A DNA stretch of 13,132 bases from Alphaproteobacteria bacterium (GTDB taxonomy: Bacteria > Pseudomonadota > Alphaproteobacteria > Sphingomonadales > Emcibacteraceae), in the NCBI GenBank assembly GCA_013152615.1, contig JAADGA010000261.1, forward strand, positions 1 through 13,132, given 5' to 3'. Shown here piece after piece: positions 7,329-13,132 of the stretch. The first letter of the stretch is position 1. The number at the start of each line of letters is the position of its first letter. The position numbers were made by a program, and so were the translations under genes. The notes beneath the pieces are model-generated. The model was not told where the DNA came from. It was given only the letters and a program-made list of their open reading frames with translations, and made no database searches.

Positions 7329-7957
7329 ATGTGATTGGCGATACTTACCGCCTGGGTCCGGTTTTTGGCCTTCAGTGATTTTAAAATTCCGGCAATATGG
7401 ACCTTGACGGTGCCGGTGGCGATTTCAAGCTCGCGGGCAATAACCTTGTTCGGTTTGCCTTCCGCCAGCAGGGTCAGCACCTCCATTTGCCGATTGGACA
7501 GAATTGGCCGGTCATTGGCATCAATCAGAAGTTTACCGGCGGGGAATTGAGCCGCATGATTTTCCTCGCCGCCGATGACTTCCGGCGAGAAATATTTGCC
7601 GCCGGCAAGGACGATCTGAAAAACAGAAATGGCAATTTCCTTTTTCATCTGCAAACCAATGAACGCACAGACCCCCATTTCATAAGCGCGGCGCATGACC
7701 TGATAATCCGCTGAAATCGAGACAACAACCACCCCTTTCAAGGAAGATGACTTAATTCTGGTAAGCATACCAAAGGCACCGATCCCCGGCACATCAAGAT
7801 CAATAGTTACCATATCAAGTTTAGAATTGCGGGCAATCGTTATCCCTTCTTCAATGGTGGCAGCCTCTAGAAAAATACATTCCTTATCCATTTGCAAAAG
7901 AACAGCCTTCATGCCTTCCCGGCAAATATCAAACTGATCAATAACTAAAACACGCAT
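7316..7957 (-). CDS. NarL/FixJ-family response regulator with atypical receiver
   Basis: A 213-residue two-domain regulator. The receiver (about 1-120) has the phosphoacceptor D53 in TIDLDVPG and S80 in the switch position. The acidic pair that normally binds magnesium is D7-Q8 instead of two acids, and the conserved lysine after the fifth strand is replaced by L102, with K105/K106 nearby. The C-terminal LuxR-type helix-turn-helix (about 151-211) is intact: SNRQMEVLTLLAEG, then ATGTVKVHIAGILKSL. The start follows AAAGG (complement of 7966-7970). The PAS-domain histidine kinase lies 154 bases upstream on the same strand and is the likely partner. The receiver changes suggest weak or altered phosphorylation, so the protein may work partly independently of phosphate. 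Confidence 0.9.
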   Translation of the reverse strand: MRVLVIDQFDICREGMKAVLLQMDKECIFLEAATIEEGITIARNSKLDMVTIDLDVPGIGAFGMLTRIKSSSLKGVVVVSISADYQVMRRAYEMGVCAFIGLQMKKEIAISVFQIVLAGGKYFSPEVIGGEENHAAQFPAGKLLIDANDRPILSNRQMEVLTLLAEGKPNKVIARELEIATGTVKVHIAGILKSLKAKNRTQAVSIANHINIL

Positions 7958-7978
7958 ACTGCTAACCTTTATTATGTT

Positions 7979-8009
7979 ATTATATGGTTATAATTTATTT
8001 GTTTTTCAA
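7979..8009 (-). promoter_or_regulatory. Possible promoter for the response regulator
   Basis: On the minus strand, TTGAAA (8009-8004) is followed after 19 bases by a consensus TATAAT (7984-7979), about 20 bases before the start codon. The spacer is two bases longer than ideal. This would allow the regulator to be expressed separately from the kinase. Confidence 0.4.
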
Positions 8010-8090
8010 CGTAATCAGGTATGAATATTACACCTAACTGGTATATCGCCTGCAAAGTTAGAACGCTTAAAAAAACTGGTCAACATAGCA

Positions 8091-8121
8091 TATGGCCTAA
8101 TTATTATATAATTATGCCATA
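8091..8121. repeat. 31-bp near-perfect inverted repeat spanning the kinase stop codon
   Basis: TATGGC (8091-8096) pairs with GCCATA (8116-8121), and TAATTAT (8098-8104) pairs with ATAATTA (8108-8114). There is a single mismatched pair between the two blocks and a 3-base loop. The kinase stop codon (complement of 8112-8114) lies in one arm. A run of seven A on the plus strand, T in the direction of transcription, lies some 15 bases further on (about 8070-8076). The hairpin is AT-rich and the T-tract is not adjacent, so it is not a standard intrinsic terminator. It may act as a partial terminator or mRNA processing/stability element between kinase and regulator. Confidence 0.7.
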
Positions 8122-10052
8122 CGGCCTATATCCAATACTTGATTATTTTTGGCCTCGGCATTGGGGAAACAGACGGAAAAGCAGCTTCCCTGTCCGACAG
8201 CGCTGTCCACATGGACCCGTCCGCCCTGAATTTCAGCCAGATTTTTAACAATTGTCAGCCCGAGGCCCACACCGCCATAAATCCGGCTGAGGGTCATATC
8301 CTTCTGGGTAAAAAGATCAAATATGGCTTCCTTGTCAACATCCTCAAGCCCGATACCATGATCAATCACATCAATGACGAATTCATTTTCCCGATAGTAG
8401 AGATCAATCTTGACAACACCACCGGCTGTGGAAAATTTAATAGCGTTATCAGCAAGATGTCCCAATATTCGCTGGGTATGGGCCTGATCAAGATACAGCT
8501 CCGGGATGTCACTGCTGACGCTGGTCTCAATATATATATCCTTGTCGGCAGCTCTGGTGGCTATGACCGGCATCATCGCCTCCAGCAGGGACCAGGCCGT
8601 CAGGCAACAGGGCTGATATTTAACCGACCCCAGTTCAAAATTTGTCATTTGCAGAATATTCTGGATCAACCCCAGAAGTTCCTTGCCGCTGTTATTGATG
8701 TCAACCGCATATTCCCGATAGAACGGCACATTTATCTTGCCGACATGCTCCTCGGCAATCATGGTGCTAAAGCCGATAATCGCATTCAGCGGCGTTCTGA
8801 GCTCGTGACTTATTGCCGATAAAAACTGCGCTTTGGCTATATTGGCCTCTTCCGCCTGTCTCTTGGCAACCAGCAGTTCCTGTTCCCGGGTCCAGTGTTG
8901 GGTAATATCCTGAATGGTGCCGTCCATCTGCACCGCATTGCCGTCGTCCGTCCGCCGGACCTCCCCCCATTGTTCGACAATCTTTTCGGTGCCGTCAGCC
9001 AGCACAATACGGTGGGTGACATGATAAGGATCATCGCCTTTCAACGCCGCAAGAATTGCCTTTTCAACCCGGTCACGATCATCCGGATGTGTTCTTTCAA
9101 TAAAGGCTTCATAGCTGGAGGCAAATTTTGTCGGTTCCAGCCCGAAAATACGACAGGCCTCATCAGAAAAGAAAAATTCATTGGAAGTCACCTGCCATTC
9201 CCAATTGCCGAGACGGGCTATTTTCTGTGCCCGGGCCAGACGCCCCTTGCTTGTCATCAGGGCTTTGTTGGACTGGACAAGGGCGGTAATATCATTGCCT
9301 TCCAAAATAATCTGCATGGAATATTTATAATCCATCCAGATGACTTTCAGGGTGATTTCCACAGTTATTTTGCGGTTATTGACCCCGATCGCATTAACAA
9401 TGAGCATTTCATCCCGGTCAGGTTTCACCCTCAACACGGCATCCCGCACCAGAGTAAAATCAACTTCTCCGGCCCAGAAATCACAATCCCATATTTTCCG
9501 GCCAATATATTTTCTCGCGTCGATCCCCAACTGCTGTTCTGCGGTGTCGTTAAACTCCAGCGCCTCGCCATTACCATTCATCAGGATGGTGAAATGATGG
9601 GAACTGTTGAAAAGCTTGCTGAATTTTGCTTCGCTCTCCTGAATATGTTTTTCCCGGGCCAGCCGATTGCTGATATCCCGGCAGATGGCGGTATAGTAAC
9701 AGGCCCGGCCCTTGGAATGTTTCTGGATAGATATCTCAAGCGGCACGGTCTCGCCGCTCTTGGTCAAACCATAGAGATTGCCGAGACTCCTCAGATAACG
9801 GGATTTTTTAGCCGAATTATCATAAGCATTAATATGGTGCTGATGAACTGAATGCAGTGATTCAGGCAACAGGACATTCAACGACCGCCCAAGAATCTCG
9901 TCCGCTTTATAGCCAAACATTTCTTCAAAAGCCGCATTCACCCATATGATGTTATGATCACTGTCCACAGAAATAACGGGGTCTGCCGAAAGATAAATAA
10001 TTTCCGCCAGCATATCCCGGACATGTGATTTTTTCTCATTATGATCGTTCAT
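8112..10052 (-). CDS. Soluble sensor histidine kinase with three PAS domains
   Basis: A 646-residue protein with no membrane segment, so it senses a cytoplasmic signal. Three PAS domains are visible: about 12-130 (VISVDSDHNIIWVNAAFEEMFGY start), about 140-258, and a PAS_3-type domain about 275-388 (LGNWEWQVTSNE). The phosphorylated histidine is H416 in SHELRTPLNA. The catalytic domain has the N box with N536 (DNAIKFS), the G1 box D564-H-G-I-G and the G2 box GGVGLGLTIVK (593-603). It has no receiver of its own, so it should pass phosphate to a separate regulator, most likely the NarL/FixJ-type protein encoded 154 bases downstream. GAGG (complement of 10060-10063) precedes the ATG. No heme or flavin motif can be identified in the PAS domains by eye, so the signal is unknown. 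Confidence 0.92.
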   Translation of the reverse strand: MNDHNEKKSHVRDMLAEIIYLSADPVISVDSDHNIIWVNAAFEEMFGYKADEILGRSLNVLLPESLHSVHQHHINAYDNSAKKSRYLRSLGNLYGLTKSGETVPLEISIQKHSKGRACYYTAICRDISNRLAREKHIQESEAKFSKLFNSSHHFTILMNGNGEALEFNDTAEQQLGIDARKYIGRKIWDCDFWAGEVDFTLVRDAVLRVKPDRDEMLIVNAIGVNNRKITVEITLKVIWMDYKYSMQIILEGNDITALVQSNKALMTSKGRLARAQKIARLGNWEWQVTSNEFFFSDEACRIFGLEPTKFASSYEAFIERTHPDDRDRVEKAILAALKGDDPYHVTHRIVLADGTEKIVEQWGEVRRTDDGNAVQMDGTIQDITQHWTREQELLVAKRQAEEANIAKAQFLSAISHELRTPLNAIIGFSTMIAEEHVGKINVPFYREYAVDINNSGKELLGLIQNILQMTNFELGSVKYQPCCLTAWSLLEAMMPVIATRAADKDIYIETSVSSDIPELYLDQAHTQRILGHLADNAIKFSTAGGVVKIDLYYRENEFVIDVIDHGIGLEDVDKEAIFDLFTQKDMTLSRIYGGVGLGLTIVKNLAEIQGGRVHVDSAVGQGSCFSVCFPNAEAKNNQVLDIGRMA

Positions 10053-10132
10053 GATATAGCCTCAACATCATGCACCACGTTTAACATTCTCTGATTACAA
10101 CAACGCCCAGAAACAACATTTACGTTAAAAGA

Positions 10133-10154
10133 TTTTATATTTTAAAATATAAAA
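10133..10154. repeat. Perfect 22-bp A/T-only palindrome
   Basis: Eleven bases TTTTATATTTT are followed immediately by their exact reverse complement. It lies about 80 bases upstream of the kinase start. It could be a cruciform-prone site, a binding site for an AT-preferring nucleoid or regulatory protein, or an upstream promoter element. Confidence 0.8.
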
Positions 10155-10339
10155 CCATTCTTGCCTGTTATTATTTAAGTCCCTAATCCTCACCGGATAC
10201 ACCCGGTTTATTTCTCTGCTCCGCACCCCTAATGTGCCGACAATTGAGGTCACCATAATATATAACATCTTACAAAATGGTTAAGATAAAACGGCAATAG
10301 GCCATTAAAATCAATTGATTAAAGGTCTTATTACCAAAA

Positions 10340-10355
10340 TAAGCCAAATGGCTTA
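10340..10355. repeat. 16-base inverted repeat, TAAGCCA / TGGCTTA
   Basis: Seven-base arms at 10340-10346 and 10349-10355 are separated by AA. There is no T-tract. The compact symmetry fits a protein-binding site better than a terminator. Confidence 0.45.
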
Positions 10356-10394
10356 GAGGATGCTTTCCGGCAGAATATCCAAAGAAACATCCGC

Positions 10395-10431
10395 AATTTG
10401 ACCATTTTGCCGGAAATTTACCCATTTTGCC
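10395..10431 (+). promoter_or_regulatory. Paired 17-bp direct repeats overlapping the saccharopine operon promoter
   Basis: AATTTGACCATTTTGCC at 10395-10411 and AATTTACCCATTTTGCC at 10415-10431 differ at two adjacent positions. They start exactly 20 bp apart, about two helical turns, so a regulator could bind both on one face of the DNA. The second copy overlaps the proposed -35 box, which suggests repression or class II-type activation. Confidence 0.55.
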
Positions 10432-10454
10432 TGCTTCCCTTCATTATATATAAT
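10427..10454 (+). promoter_or_regulatory. Predicted promoter of the saccharopine dehydrogenase operon
   Basis: TTGCCT (10427-10432) and a consensus TATAAT (10449-10454) are separated by 16 bases. Transcription would begin near 10461, about ten bases before the ATG, giving a very short leader without a Shine-Dalgarno sequence. Confidence 0.45.
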
Positions 10455-10470
10455 ATTTACACTCAATGCT

Positions 10471-11571
10471 ATGATAAAAAACATCCTATGGTTGCGACAC
10501 GAAGATCGCCTGACAGAACGCCGAACCCCGCTACTGCCCGCAGGGGCGGCAACACTTGTTGATAATGGTTATGACATTGTTGTTGAGCGTTCCGCAAAAC
10601 GCATTATTCCCGATTACGCCTATGAGGCGGCCGGCTGCCGAATGGTGGCGCGCGGTTCATGGACAGCGGCGCCAGAGGCGGCGGTTATTCTGGGCCTGAA
10701 AGAACTGCCCGCCGGTCCGCCCCGGTTAAAGAACAGCCATGTCTATTTTGCCCATGCCTATAAAAATCAGCATGGCTGGCAGAGTTTACTGCGGCGCTTT
10801 ACCCGTGGCGGCGGGAATCTGCTGGATATTGAATATATGGTCGACAAAGCCGGCAGCAGGGTGGTGTCCTTTGGTTTCCGGGCCGGTTATATCGGGGCGG
10901 CGCTGGCGCTGATCCACTGGCATAATCAGCAATCCGGGTCGGTGCGCTATCTTGATCAGGGGGTTCGGCCCTTTGATAATGCCGATCTGTTGCATGAAAC
11001 CATCCGCCGAAACCGCTTTCCCGGCAAGAATCCTAAAGTCCTGATTATCGGTGCCGGGGGCCGCAGCGGCCACGGGGCACTGGATTTGCTACAGCATCAT
11101 GGCGCAGAAATTACCTGCTGGGGCCGGGATGATACCCGCCACATTGACCGAACGGCACTGCTGGATCACGACATCCTGATAAATTGTGCCTTTGTTACCG
11201 GAAATATACCGGCCTTTCTGCAACGCCGGGATTTGACCGCCCGCACCCGCCTCTCTGTCATTGCCGATGTTTCCTGCGATCCCTTCAGCAGCTTTAACCC
11301 GATCCCGCTTTATCATGATGTCACCAGCTGGGATCAGCCCTATGTCACCGTCAACGGGAGCCTTGACATCATTGCCATTGACAATCTGCCCTCCCTGCTG
11401 CCACGGGAATCAAGTCAGGAATTTGCCGACCAGCTGTTGCCCCACCTGTTAACACTGAACCGGCGCGACCACGACCCGGTATGGACCGCGACCCGGGAAA
11501 GCTTTGACAGCGCCGTTGCCCGCATGGATAATAATCCGGAACAATCCGGTGAAGTTTACGCGGCCGAATAG
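10471..11571 (+). CDS. Saccharopine dehydrogenase, NAD+, L-lysine-forming (LYS1-like)
   Basis: A complete 366-residue enzyme, close to the length of fungal LYS1, which interconverts saccharopine and lysine plus 2-oxoglutarate with NAD. The N-terminus (LWLRHEDRLTERRTPLLP) holds R18. The catalytic acid-base pair appears as K77 in LGLKELP and H95 in YFAHAYK, positions that agree with the yeast K77/H96 pair. A Rossmann motif GAGGRSGHGA lies at 194-203, and the late motifs ADVSCDP (265-271) and AIDNLPSLLPRE (302-313) are family signatures. In bacteria this enzyme usually starts lysine breakdown by making saccharopine, though it is reversible. No ribosome binding site is visible before the ATG, and the predicted leader is about ten bases. 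The glutamate-forming partner follows after 46 bases, so the two probably form an operon. The stop TAG is part of a tandem repeat. Confidence 0.9.
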   Translation: MIKNILWLRHEDRLTERRTPLLPAGAATLVDNGYDIVVERSAKRIIPDYAYEAAGCRMVARGSWTAAPEAAVILGLKELPAGPPRLKNSHVYFAHAYKNQHGWQSLLRRFTRGGGNLLDIEYMVDKAGSRVVSFGFRAGYIGAALALIHWHNQQSGSVRYLDQGVRPFDNADLLHETIRRNRFPGKNPKVLIIGAGGRSGHGALDLLQHHGAEITCWGRDDTRHIDRTALLDHDILINCAFVTGNIPAFLQRRDLTARTRLSVIADVSCDPFSSFNPIPLYHDVTSWDQPYVTVNGSLDIIAIDNLPSLLPRESSQEFADQLLPHLLTLNRRDHDPVWTATRESFDSAVARMDNNPEQSGEVYAAE

Positions 11572-11613
11572 ATAACGGTCAAAGAGATAACGGCCAAAAA
11601 GATAACGGAGAAA
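11569..11613 (+). repeat. Three-copy 15-bp tandem repeat in codon phase at the saccharopine gene junction
   Basis: TAGATAACGGTCAAA (11569-11583), GAGATAACGGCCAAA (11584-11598) and AAGATAACGGAGAAA (11599-11613) are aligned with the codon frame of the upstream gene. Copy 1 supplies its stop codon, where copies 2 and 3 have GAG and AAG. Copy 3 has changed to GGAG (11607-11610), which sits seven bases before the next gene's ATG and serves as its ribosome binding site. The array fills nearly the whole intergenic gap. Confidence 0.88.
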
Positions 11614-11617
11614 CCAT

Positions 11618-12775
11618 ATGTCCCCTCACCTTCACTGGATCGGTGCCGGATTGGCTTCGGGCCCGGGCATTGTTGCCCTTGCCAACAGATGGGGACAGCT
11701 CACCGTCTGGGATATGGCCTCCGACCGGGCAGAGGCCTTGCGCGCCCACATCACCGCCGGGGCCAGACTTGACATTCGTCACCTTGATCTTGATCAGGAA
11801 TCATCACGGGACGGCTTCTGTGCCGCCCTTGCGCCCGGTGACATCATTATCTCGATGCTGCCAGCCGCGCTCCACCCAATGATGGCCCGGCTGGCGCTGG
11901 CGCACGGCTGCCATATGGTAACCTCAAGCTATCTGTCGCCCGCGATGCGAAAGCTTGATGATGAGGCGAAAAGCCAAGGCCTGTCCCTTGTCAGTGAGGT
12001 CGGTCTGGACCCGGGGATCGATCATCTGTTCGCCCATATGCTGATGGCTGCCGCCCGCGATGCCGGGGTGCTGAATTGCGGCCGGACGCTGGATTTCATT
12101 TCCTGCTGTGGCGGCTTTCCGGTGGAGAAAACCGCCTTTACCTATAAATTCAGCTGGACGCCAATCGGGGTGCTGACCGCCCTGAACAATCCGGCAAAAA
12201 TGATCCGGGATGGCCAACAACAACGGGTGTCAAAGCCGTGGCAGGCGGTGACGGAGCTGACGCTTGACGGCGAGATTTTCGAGACTTATCCCAATCGTGA
12301 CAGCCTGCCCTATATCGCCGAATACGGCCTTGAGCGCGAGGAAAACCTGCGCACCTTTGTTCGTGGCACCCTGCGGCTGGCCGGTTGGAAAAAGGCGTGG
12401 CAGGACATCTTCACCATATTGGAAACAGCAAATAGCGCCGACCTGAAAGCCTTGTCCGACCGTTTGTGGCGGCAATATCCCTATAAAAAAGGCGAGCGGG
12501 ACCGGGTGGTGCTGTATGTCGCCCTCACTGCGACCGCAGCGGATAACTCGGTCTGGAACGCCGCCCTCACCCTTGACACCACCGGCAGCAGATGGCATTC
12601 CGCCATGGCAACCACTGTTTCGCTGACGGTGGCGGCGGCGGTGAATGCCGTGCGTGAACACCGTCTGGCCCCCGGTGTCATCACCGCCCCCGATGATATT
12701 TCCGAGGTCCGAACCTGGCTGCAAGGTCTGAAACAGGGCGGCCTCGACATCAAGACCGAAAATATTGTTTTATAA
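11618..12775 (+). CDS. Saccharopine dehydrogenase, NADP+, L-glutamate-forming (LYS9-like)
   Basis: A complete 385-residue protein of the saccharopine reductase family, which splits saccharopine oxidatively into glutamate and alpha-aminoadipate semialdehyde or runs the reverse. It is somewhat shorter than yeast LYS9. The N-terminal Rossmann motif is GAGLASGPG (9-17). Family signatures follow in order: VTSSYLSPAMRKLDDEA (101-117), EVGLDPGIDHL (127-137), CCGGFP (163-168), YKFSW (176-180) and YPNRDSLPY (224-232). The ribosome binding site GGAG (11607-11610) comes from the third copy of the tandem repeat. Together with the LYS1-like gene it completes the conversion of lysine to aminoadipate semialdehyde. 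A dedicated aminoadipate semialdehyde dehydrogenase is not visible; the aldehyde dehydrogenase at 2875 is too far away and too GabD-like to assign. An alternative is a homospermidine or carboxynorspermidine-type enzyme, but the LYS9 signatures argue against it. Confidence 0.88.
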   Translation: MSPHLHWIGAGLASGPGIVALANRWGQLTVWDMASDRAEALRAHITAGARLDIRHLDLDQESSRDGFCAALAPGDIIISMLPAALHPMMARLALAHGCHMVTSSYLSPAMRKLDDEAKSQGLSLVSEVGLDPGIDHLFAHMLMAAARDAGVLNCGRTLDFISCCGGFPVEKTAFTYKFSWTPIGVLTALNNPAKMIRDGQQQRVSKPWQAVTELTLDGEIFETYPNRDSLPYIAEYGLEREENLRTFVRGTLRLAGWKKAWQDIFTILETANSADLKALSDRLWRQYPYKKGERDRVVLYVALTATAADNSVWNAALTLDTTGSRWHSAMATTVSLTVAAAVNAVREHRLAPGVITAPDDISEVRTWLQGLKQGGLDIKTENIVL

Positions 12776-12792
12776 CCAGACCAATTGATATC

Positions 12793-12821
12793 TTGCAGTC
12801 CGGGGCAAGGCAGACTATTTT
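12793..12821 (+). promoter_or_regulatory. Weak candidate promoter before dapA
   Basis: In the 82-base gap after the LYS9-like gene, TTGCAG (12793-12798) and TATTTT (12816-12821) are spaced by 17 bases. Both are poor matches. No terminator is visible in the gap, so read-through from the saccharopine genes is equally possible. Confidence 0.25.
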
Positions 12822-12857
12822 GCCAGCATAAGAATGTTGAATTCACGGAGCACCCCC

Positions 12858-13132
12858 ATGTTAAAAGGATCAATTACCGCCCTCGTAACCCCGTTTAATG
12901 ACGGGAACCTGGACGAGACAGCCCTCAGGAAATTGATAAACTGGCAAATTGAGCAAGGCACACGGGGACTGGTCCCCTGCGGCACTACCGGCGAAGCGCC
13001 GACCCTCAACCATGACGAACAGCATAGCGTTACTGAAATCTGCGTCAAAGAAGCATCCGGCCGGGTGCCGGTGATCGCCGGCTGCGGGTCGAATTCCACC
13101 GCCGAAGCCGTAAGCCTGCTCTGTCATGCCAG
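12858..13132 (+). CDS. dapA: 4-hydroxy-tetrahydrodipicolinate synthase, 5' part only
   Basis: The first 91 codons plus two bases of a DapA-family aldolase run off the right edge. The family start is clear: [13 protein letters not shown], then the pyruvate-binding GTTGE motif at 42-46 with T43/T44, and [15 protein letters not shown] at 71-85. DapA condenses pyruvate with aspartate semialdehyde, the first committed step to diaminopimelate and lysine. The Schiff-base lysine and the catalytic tyrosine lie beyond the window, so relatives such as N-acetylneuraminate lyase cannot be wholly excluded, though the motifs favour DapA. GGAG (12847-12850) precedes the ATG by seven bases. Its position 82 bases after the saccharopine genes on the same strand suggests linked expression. 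Confidence 0.88.
   Translation, partial: MLKGSITALVTPFNDGNLDETALRKLINWQIEQGTRGLVPCGTTGEAPTLNHDEQHSVTEICVKEASGRVPVIAGCGSNSTAEAVSLLCHA

Larger units (their letters stand above)
10053..10470. promoter_or_regulatory. 418-base divergent intergenic region, kinase / saccharopine dehydrogenase
   Basis: No gene is visible here. It is AT-rich and contains the 22-bp palindrome at 10133-10154, a small inverted repeat ACCGG/CCGGT near 10194-10210, a 16-base inverted repeat at 10340-10355, and the direct repeats and promoter of the saccharopine operon near its right end. With the promoter placed at 10427-10454 the leader is only about 10 bases, which leaves no room for a lysine riboswitch downstream of it. 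Confidence 0.6.

Noticed and set aside
8895..9851. A 318-codon open frame on the plus strand
   Set aside because: It is antisense to the PAS-domain histidine kinase, which has recognisable domains throughout. No ribosome binding site or family motif supports the antisense frame.
10194..10210. ACCGG/CCGGT hairpin followed by a T-rich stretch
   Set aside because: The stem is only 5 bp, and no plus-strand gene ends upstream that would need a terminator here.
10053..10470. Lysine riboswitch upstream of the saccharopine genes
   Set aside because: The best promoter leaves a leader of about ten bases, and I saw no set of helices resembling the lysine aptamer. A covariance-model search would settle this.
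12230..12724. A 164-codon open frame on the minus strand inside the LYS9-like gene
   Set aside because: The plus-strand gene has family signatures across this region; the opposite frame has a low-complexity, unfamiliar translation.
12817..12824. A third copy of the ATTTTGCC core before dapA, suggesting co-regulation with the LYS1-like promoter
   Set aside because: Only eight bases match, and the same octamer also occurs inside the AhpD-like coding sequence near 6028, so chance is a sufficient explanation.

Overview
The window reads as a stretch of proteobacterial chromosome, most likely alphaproteobacterial. That placement is an inference from the DapA start, the saccharopine dehydrogenase pair and the general protein flavour; no rRNA or other marker gene is present to confirm it. 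Coding DNA is moderately GC-rich and intergenic DNA is distinctly AT-rich. I see no tRNA, rRNA, CRISPR array, transposase or attachment site. Nine genes are complete or nearly so, and a tenth is cut by the right edge.

Left part (1-5874). A large molybdopterin (bis-MGD) oxidoreductase on the minus strand runs off the left edge. It is transcribed divergently from a succinate-semialdehyde-type aldehyde dehydrogenase. The dehydrogenase is followed after 48 bases by a membrane-anchored EAL-domain cyclic-di-GMP phosphodiesterase, probably in the same operon. The 297-base divergent spacer carries repeated CTGATAA/GATAAC motifs.

Middle part (5907-7210). An AhpD-like CxxC peroxidase-fold protein (minus) is divergent from a TetR-family regulator (plus). 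Between them lie two 16-bp operator-like sites matching at 14 of 16 positions, 33 bp apart centre to centre, each sitting on one of the two promoters. The layout predicts that the TetR protein controls itself and the AhpD-like gene.

Signalling part (7316-10052, minus). A soluble histidine kinase with three PAS domains is followed after 154 bases by a NarL/FixJ-type response regulator whose receiver domain lacks two of the usual conserved residues. The kinase stop codon sits inside a nearly perfect 31-bp inverted repeat.

Right part (10471-13132, plus). Two saccharopine dehydrogenases, lysine-forming (LYS1-like) and glutamate-forming (LYS9-like), are followed by the start of dapA. Enzymes that link lysine to glutamate and aminoadipate semialdehyde therefore sit directly upstream of the first committed enzyme of lysine/diaminopimelate synthesis.

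A recurring oddity is four short intergenic tandem arrays with unrelated units of 10, 22, 16 and 15 bp. Three lie at or within a few bases of a stop codon and one is in a 5' leader. The 15-bp array between the two saccharopine genes is in codon phase: its first copy supplies the stop codon of the upstream gene and its last copy the ribosome binding site of the downstream gene.
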